Shown: positions 60,080 through 64,000 of the stretch, piece by piece | Layout of the letters: each line of letters starts with the position of its first letter | How positions within the stretch are numbered: position 1 is the stretch's first letter | From: Paenibacillus chibensis | Lineage (GTDB): Bacteria > Bacillota > Bacilli > Paenibacillales > Paenibacillaceae | Direction: 5' to 3' | Assembly (NCBI RefSeq): GCF_004001045.1 | Contig: NZ_BIMK01000015.1 | Span: forward strand, 1 to 64,000 | Length of the DNA: 64,000 nt | The notes under the pieces: generated by a model | What the model saw: only the letters and a program-made list of their open reading frames with translations | What the model was told of the DNA's origin: nothing | Databases searched by the model: none | Position numbers and translations under genes: made by a program

Positions 60080-60937
60080 TTACACAAGCCCGTGATGACG
60101 TTTCGCCGCAATCAACGTGTTCTTCATCAGCATCGTAATCGTCATCGGACCAACGCCTCCGGGAACGGGGGTGATCGGGCCTGACACTTCCTTCACGCTT
60201 TCAAAATCCACGTCTCCCGCAAGCTTTCCGTTCTCGAGGCGGTTCATGCCCACGTCGATGACCACGGCGCCCGGCTTCACGTAGCTCGCATCAATGAAGT
60301 TTGCACGGCCGATGGCTACCACCAGCACGTCGGCTTGGCGCGCAATTTCGGGCATGTTTGCCGTACGGGAGTGGCACATGGTTACGGTCGCATTTTCGCG
60401 TTGAAGGAGAAGCGACACCGGTTTGCCTACAATATTGCTTCGTCCAATGACTACCGCATGCTTGCCGGACAACGAAATGCCTGCGCGCTTGATCAGCTCG
60501 ATAACGCCTGCAGGGGTGCAGGGCAGAAGACTGTCGTCACCGATCACGAGGTTCCCGACATTCACGGGATGGAATCCATCCACGTCTTTGTCCACGGCAA
60601 TCGCGTTAATGACTGCTTTTTCATCGATATGCCCGGGAAGGGGCAGCTGCACCAAAATGCCGTCGATGCTGTCCTGACGGTTCAGCTTGTCCACGAGCGT
60701 CAGCAGCTCCTCTTGCGAGGTCTCGGCAGGCAGACGGTGAACCTCAGAGTAAAATTCCAGATCGTGGCATGCTTTTTCCTTGTTGCGTACATAAACCTGG
60801 GATGCCGGATCTTCCCCTACAAGCACAACAGCCAGTCCGGGCACAACGCCTTTGGCCGCCATTTCCTTCACTTCGCCCGCAATGCTGCCGCGGATCTCTT
60901 CGGATACCTGTTTACCGCTGATGATGGTTGCACTCAT
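60080..60937 (-). CDS. folD: Bifunctional methylenetetrahydrofolate dehydrogenase/cyclohydrolase FolD
   Basis: Interconverts 5,10-methylene- and 10-formyl-tetrahydrofolate. It has 285 residues from the ATG at 60937 (GGGGAGAG upstream); the longer frame to 60988 is unsupported. Motifs: [12 protein letters not shown] (catalytic Lys about 56), [32 protein letters not shown]-binding [16 protein letters not shown] and the closing [19 protein letters not shown]. Confidence 0.95.
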   Translation of the reverse strand: MSATIISGKQVSEEIRGSIAGEVKEMAAKGVVPGLAVVLVGEDPASQVYVRNKEKACHDLEFYSEVHRLPAETSQEELLTLVDKLNRQDSIDGILVQLPLPGHIDEKAVINAIAVDKDVDGFHPVNVGNLVIGDDSLLPCTPAGVIELIKRAGISLSGKHAVVIGRSNIVGKPVSLLLQRENATVTMCHSRTANMPEIARQADVLVVAIGRANFIDASYVKPGAVVIDVGMNRLENGKLAGDVDFESVKEVSGPITPVPGGVGPMTITMLMKNTLIAAKRHHGLV

Positions 60938-61006
60938 TCTACTCTCTCCCCTGTATATGAAATGATCGTTAATATTTGAAAAAAGCAAAAGGTCAGCTTA
61001 AAGCCT

Positions 61007-61459
61007 TTAGGATGGATCCTTCTTCAGCTTGTCCAGCTCGCGGATCATGTTCCCCAAAACCCCGTTGACGAACTTCCCGGATTCATCCGTGCCAAAATGC
61101 TTCGACAGTTCAATCGCTTCGTTGACCGCAACCTTAGCCGGCACATCGGAAGAGTACAGGAGTTCATACGCTGCAAGACGCAAAATCTGGCGGTCAACTC
61201 TCGACAGACGGCTGATCTGCCACCCCTTCAAATAATTTTCGAGCAGACCGTCAATGCCCTGCTTATGGCTCCATACCCCGTTTACGAGCTCAAGCACATA
61301 TGTCTTCAATTCGATTTCGTTCGTGATGACGCGTTCCGTATCATTCTCCTCCGAAGCTTCATCAAGGAGCATATTCACCGCATCTTCGCTTCCCACCTCG
61401 TTCATTTCCATCTGATATAAGCTTTGCACGACGATTTCCCTTGCTAAACGTCTTTTCAT
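61007..61459 (-). CDS. nusB: Transcription antitermination factor NusB
   Basis: 150 residues, all helical; binds boxA RNA with NusE/S10 for rRNA antitermination. Visible: the N-terminal arginine-rich RRLAREIVVQSLYQMEMNE and the C-terminal VPAKVAVNEAIELSKHFGTDESGKFVNGVLG. It is followed by folD after 69 bp. Confidence 0.95.
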   Translation of the reverse strand: MKRRLAREIVVQSLYQMEMNEVGSEDAVNMLLDEASEENDTERVITNEIELKTYVLELVNGVWSHKQGIDGLLENYLKGWQISRLSRVDRQILRLAAYELLYSSDVPAKVAVNEAIELSKHFGTDESGKFVNGVLGNMIRELDKLKKDPS

Positions 61460-61642
61460 TATGTTCCTCCTGAACCAGTCATAAGTGGTACTTCTTATTA
61501 GTATGGGTTGCCGTAAAAGGTTTTTTGCATCCTTTTCCGTATCCCTTTGTTAAAATTGCAAAAAAAATCCGTGACACGTTTCACCAGAAAATGGGCATTA
61601 TGAAGCTGCAGCTCTTTTTTCCGGAGAAAGCATATCACGGGT

Positions 61643-61879
61643 TCATTTGAACGGACGCCAGCGCTCAGAAAGCCACTGTCCCATTTCACGCCAGCGAAAA
61701 TAAGAACCTAAACGCAAGTCCTTTCTTTTGCCGGCAGCATATCCTATGAACACAACCAATGCAAAGAACAACATATCCCAAAAACCCGCAAACAAATAAA
61801 TAAAACCAAAAAAGATTCCGCCGGCTACGCCGATAATCCGTCCTCTGTGACTCTCCCATATTTCTTTCCAGAGCGCCAT
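61643..61879 (-). CDS. DUF2273 small membrane protein
   Basis: A 78-residue protein with two hydrophobic helices (about 14-30, GRIIGVAGGIFFGFIYLFAG, and 31-48) and a basic tail. DUF2273 proteins accompany Asp23/AmaP genes in many Firmicutes and are thought to form part of that cell-envelope stress complex. AGAGG precedes the ATG at 61879 by 8 nt. 11 bp after amaP. Confidence 0.82.
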   Translation of the reverse strand: MALWKEIWESHRGRIIGVAGGIFFGFIYLFAGFWDMLFFALVVFIGYAAGKRKDLRLGSYFRWREMGQWLSERWRPFK

Positions 61880-61890
61880 GGAATTCACCT

Positions 61891-62439
61891 CTATTCCACT
61901 CTACTCTTGATCGCTGTCGACTGGGCCACATTAGCAATATAGACGGCCACGTTCGACACCGGAATGCCAGTTGTTTCTTGAAGATAATCATGAACCTGCT
62001 TCTGAATATCGGTTGTCATTGCAGGGATGGAGACGTCTCCTTCGACCACCGCGCGGATCATGATTTCGAGGCCGGCCTCCGTCACGCGGATTCTCGCCTT
62101 CAAATCTTTGGCGCCACGGACTCTGGAAGCGGCTTTCAGGCAAAGGTTCTCGATCGTTTCCACCGAAATCTGGATGTCTCCGTACTCCGTGCGCTGATCA
62201 ATCGAGGGGACATGAACCCGTTCACGGCGAATCGAAATATAAAAAAATCGGATGCTGAGCAGAAACAGCACGGCAGCAACGATGATCACCGTCAGTTGCA
62301 GCGTCGACTGGTCCATATAGTCACCCAGCGACGGCACCAGATCACTCATGCGGAGGATGGCAAATACACTAATTACTCCGATACTCAAGCTGTACACAAA
62401 CAGCAAAAGTCTATCCAGTATCTTGGCCACGAATAGCAC
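61891..62439 (-). CDS. amaP: Alkaline-shock membrane anchor protein AmaP
   Basis: A 182-residue protein with two N-terminal membrane helices (about 8-28 and 47-66) followed by an Asp23-like soluble domain (from about 85, YGDIQISVETIENLCLKAASRVRG). AmaP anchors Asp23 to the membrane in staphylococci. Here it sits between asp23 and DUF2273. Confidence 0.88.
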   Translation of the reverse strand: MLFVAKILDRLLLFVYSLSIGVISVFAILRMSDLVPSLGDYMDQSTLQLTVIIVAAVLFLLSIRFFYISIRRERVHVPSIDQRTEYGDIQISVETIENLCLKAASRVRGAKDLKARIRVTEAGLEIMIRAVVEGDVSIPAMTTDIQKQVHDYLQETTGIPVSNVAVYIANVAQSTAIKSRVE

Positions 62440-62459
62440 AGCCTCCTTAAATTAGAGTA

Positions 62460-62483
62460 AACCCTCGACGCATGTCGGGGGTT
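62460..62483 (-). terminator. Small hairpin in the asp23-amaP gap
   Basis: AACCCTCGAC (62460-62469) pairs with GTCGGGGGTT (62474-62483) with one G-U pair. It lies between the larger inverted repeat and the amaP start; it may attenuate transcription from asp23 into amaP. Confidence 0.45.
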
Positions 62484-62487
62484 ATAA

Positions 62488-62528
62488 ATAGATTGAACTA
62501 AAGATCCGATATCTTTAGTTCAATCTAT
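62488..62528. repeat. Perfect 18-bp inverted repeat between asp23 and amaP
   Basis: ATAGATTGAACTAAAGAT (62488-62505) and its exact complement (62511-62528) around the 5-base loop CCGAT. No T-run follows in either direction, so it is not a standard terminator. It could be an RNA processing site or attenuator for unequal expression of asp23 and amaP. Confidence 0.7.
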
Positions 62529-62540
62529 GGCTATCACTCT

Positions 62541-62948
62541 TTATTTCACTCGCTGACTGAACTCGATGTCTTCCGTTCTTTCCGCGCTTTTGAAATGAAC
62601 GTCATGAATTTGGACATTCACCTCGATGACGGTCAGCCCGGTCATCATTTCGATCGACCGTTTGACGTTGCGCTGGATTTCGGTAGCCACTTCAGGCAGG
62701 CGCTGTCCGTATTCGATAATGACGGACACGTCGACTGCAGCCTCGCGCTGTCCGACCTCCACTTTAACGCCCTTGGACAAATTTTTCCGTCCCAAAAGCT
62801 CGGCAATGCCGCCTGCAAAGCCGCCGCTCATGCCGGCAACGCCCTTAACCTCCACGGTCGCAAGGCCGGCAATGACCTCGATGACTTCAGGAGCAATTTG
62901 TATTTCACCGATATCCGTACGTTCAGACTCACTCGGTACTGTGCTCAT
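62541..62948 (-). CDS. asp23: Asp23/Gls24 family protein (YqhY-like)
   Basis: A 135-residue cytoplasmic protein of the alkaline-shock family: IGEIQIAPEVIEVIAGLATVEVKGVAGM (about 12-40), VDVSVIIEYGQRLPEVATEIQRNV and VIEVNVQIHDVHF. In Bacillus YqhY adjoins the accBC genes and influences acetyl-CoA carboxylase control; the same neighbourhood is seen here (accC 115 bp upstream). It has its own promoter at 63019-63047. Confidence 0.9.
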   Translation of the reverse strand: MSTVPSESERTDIGEIQIAPEVIEVIAGLATVEVKGVAGMSGGFAGGIAELLGRKNLSKGVKVEVGQREAAVDVSVIIEYGQRLPEVATEIQRNVKRSIEMMTGLTVIEVNVQIHDVHFKSAERTEDIEFSQRVK

Positions 62949-63018
62949 CAGGGTTCAACACACCTTTCAGGTAAGATGGACAACCGATACACCTGCCAGG
63001 ACGCTATCATTCACTCAT

Positions 63019-63047
63019 AATATAACATTAACGGTGAATCATGACAA
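63019..63047 (-). promoter_or_regulatory. Sigma-A promoter of asp23
   Basis: TTGTCA (63042-63047), 17-bp spacer, TATATT (63019-63024) on the minus strand, 70 bp before the asp23 start. Confidence 0.68.
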
Positions 63048-63063
63048 ACATCCTGTCTTAGGT

Positions 63064-64000
63064 TTATATCTCGTTTTCCTCTAGGAATTTAATATCGAAG
63101 TCACCTTTGTTGAAGGTAGGATGCTCCATAAGCTTCAAGTGGAACGGAATCGTCGTATGAATGCCTTCAACAGCGAATTCGGACAACGCCCGCTTCATCT
63201 TGGCGATCGCCTCATCACGAGTTGGAGCCCATACAATCAGCTTGGCGATCATGGAATCGTAAAAAGGAGGGATGGAATATCCCTGATAAGCCGCGCTGTC
63301 TACCCGAACACCCGGACCTCCCGGTGGCAGATAAAACTGGATTTTACCAGGAGCAGGCATAAAGTTTCTGTCCGGATCCTCCGCGTTAATGCGGCACTCG
63401 ATGGAGCTGCCGTTGATCACGATGTCCTCCTGGCGGAAAGAAAGCGGATTGCCTTCTGCCACGGAGATCATTTCCTTAATCAAGTCGATGCCGGTAACCA
63501 ATTCGGTAACCGGATGCTCCACCTGAATCCGGGTGTTCATCTCCATGAAGTAGAACTGGCCATCCGGCCCAAGCAGGAATTCAAGTGTTCCCGCACCGGA
63601 ATAATTTACGGCTTTAGCCGCGCGAACGGCTGCCTCGCCCATTTTGTCGCGGACTTCCTGAGTCAGCACCGGACAAGGCGATTCTTCAACGAGCTTTTGT
63701 CTGCGGCGCTGCACCGAGCAGTCCCGTTCACCCAAGCTGACAGCATCGCCATAGTTGTCGGCCATGATCTGAATTTCAACATGCTTCATGCCGCTGAGGA
63801 ATTTTTCAAGGTATACGCCTGCGTTGCCGAAAGCCTTTTGGGCTTCCTGCTGAGCTGCGGTAATCTGTTTGATTAACGCCTGCTCATCTTCCGCGATGCG
63901 GATGCCTTTGCCTCCGCCGCCTGCCGTTGCTTTGATGATCAAAGGATATCCGATATCCCGGCCGATCATCACCGCTTCGTCCAAATTCTCGACCAATCCG
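63064..64000 (-). CDS. accC: Acetyl-CoA carboxylase biotin carboxylase subunit AccC (N terminus outside the window)
   Basis: The C-terminal ~312 residues of biotin carboxylase, which carboxylates biotin on AccB for malonyl-CoA synthesis. The frame runs off the window end, so about 135 N-terminal residues are missing. Present are the ATP-grasp glycine loop KATAGGGGKGIRIA, ERDCSVQRRRQKLVEE, MEMNTRIQVEHPVTE (catalytic Glu/Arg) and a C-terminal domain from about residue 205 of the fragment. Its product malonyl-CoA is the FapR ligand, relevant to the FapR-like site at 15.7 kb. Confidence 0.96.
   Translation of the reverse strand, partial: GLVENLDEAVMIGRDIGYPLIIKATAGGGGKGIRIAEDEQALIKQITAAQQEAQKAFGNAGVYLEKFLSGMKHVEIQIMADNYGDAVSLGERDCSVQRRRQKLVEESPCPVLTQEVRDKMGEAAVRAAKAVNYSGAGTLEFLLGPDGQFYFMEMNTRIQVEHPVTELVTGIDLIKEMISVAEGNPLSFRQEDIVINGSSIECRINAEDPDRNFMPAPGKIQFYLPPGGPGVRVDSAAYQGYSIPPFYDSMIAKLIVWAPTRDEAIAKMKRALSEFAVEGIHTTIPFHLKLMEHPTFNKGDFDIKFLEENEI

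Noticed and set aside
61498..61689. 63-codon minus-strand ORF between nusB and DUF2273
   Set aside because: Overlaps the DUF2273 end, lacks a ribosome site and has no recognisable features.
1..64000. tRNA, rRNA, CRISPR, IS elements, prophage genes, riboswitches
   Set aside because: Looked for cloverleaf clusters, repeat-spacer arrays, transposase or integrase motifs (apart from XerD) and long conserved leaders; none could be supported by eye.

Overview
The window is a Gram-positive, endospore-forming Bacillota chromosome, most likely Paenibacillus. The evidence is a complete sporulation core (spoIIAA-spoIIAB-sigF, dacF, spoIIM, spo0A, spoIVB) in the Bacillus order, AGGAGG-type ribosome binding sites, many lipoproteins, DUF2627/DUF4227/DUF2273 genes, and GC-richer codon use than B. 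subtilis. Almost everything is transcribed leftwards (minus strand). No rRNA, tRNA, CRISPR array, transposase or prophage gene was seen.

Layout. (1) 0.1-8.5 kb: conserved backbone: spoIIA operon, dacF, purine nucleoside phosphorylase, a XerD-like recombinase with substituted catalytic residues, yqzK, fur, spoIIM, endonuclease Q and nudF. (2) 8.6-11.5 kb: a small mciZ-like gene, a TPR protein, an M20 peptidase and a 33-codon Prli42-like gene. (3) 11.5-17.2 kb: lipB and the branched-chain 2-oxoacid dehydrogenase genes (E2, E1beta, E1alpha, E3), with a FapR-like operator in front of E1alpha. (4) 17.4-19.2 kb: yqzF, two small unknown genes and a thymidine kinase with an altered P-loop. (5) 19.3-38.9 kb: a two-operon inositol/phytate island. 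(6) 38.9-49 kb: accessory genes: two paralogous lipoproteins, a PQQ-type beta-propeller lipoprotein, a CuA-cupredoxin lipoprotein, DUF3006 plus an MBL-fold lipoprotein, a copper-amine-oxidase-N-like protein, a metallophosphoesterase and an ECF sigma/anti-sigma pair. (7) 49.1-64 kb: conserved backbone again: spo0A, spoIVB, recN, argR, tlyA, dxs, ispA, xseB, xseA, folD, nusB, DUF2273, amaP, asp23 and accC (cut by the window end). Regions 5 and 6 look like an insertion into gene order otherwise shared with Bacillus.

The most interesting part is the 19.3-38.9 kb island. The upstream operon encodes a signal-less cysteine (PTP-like) phytase, a complete Fbp/Afu-type ABC importer (lipoprotein, fused double permease, ATPase) and a secreted beta-propeller phytase. 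The downstream operon encodes a LacI-family regulator, a TIM-barrel isomerase-like protein, an MgtC-like membrane protein, a HAD phosphatase, an inositol-monophosphatase-family enzyme and iolD-E-C-A-J-G-B. Each operon starts at a good sigma-A promoter followed by the same tandem 12+12 bp operator (second copy GGTAACGTTACC), suggesting one LacI regulon. The inferred flow is: extracellular trimming of phytate, import of partly dephosphorylated inositol phosphates, intracellular dephosphorylation to myo-inositol, then the inositol catabolic pathway. The importer substrate is an inference from gene context and from the known sugar-phosphate specificity of AfuABC.
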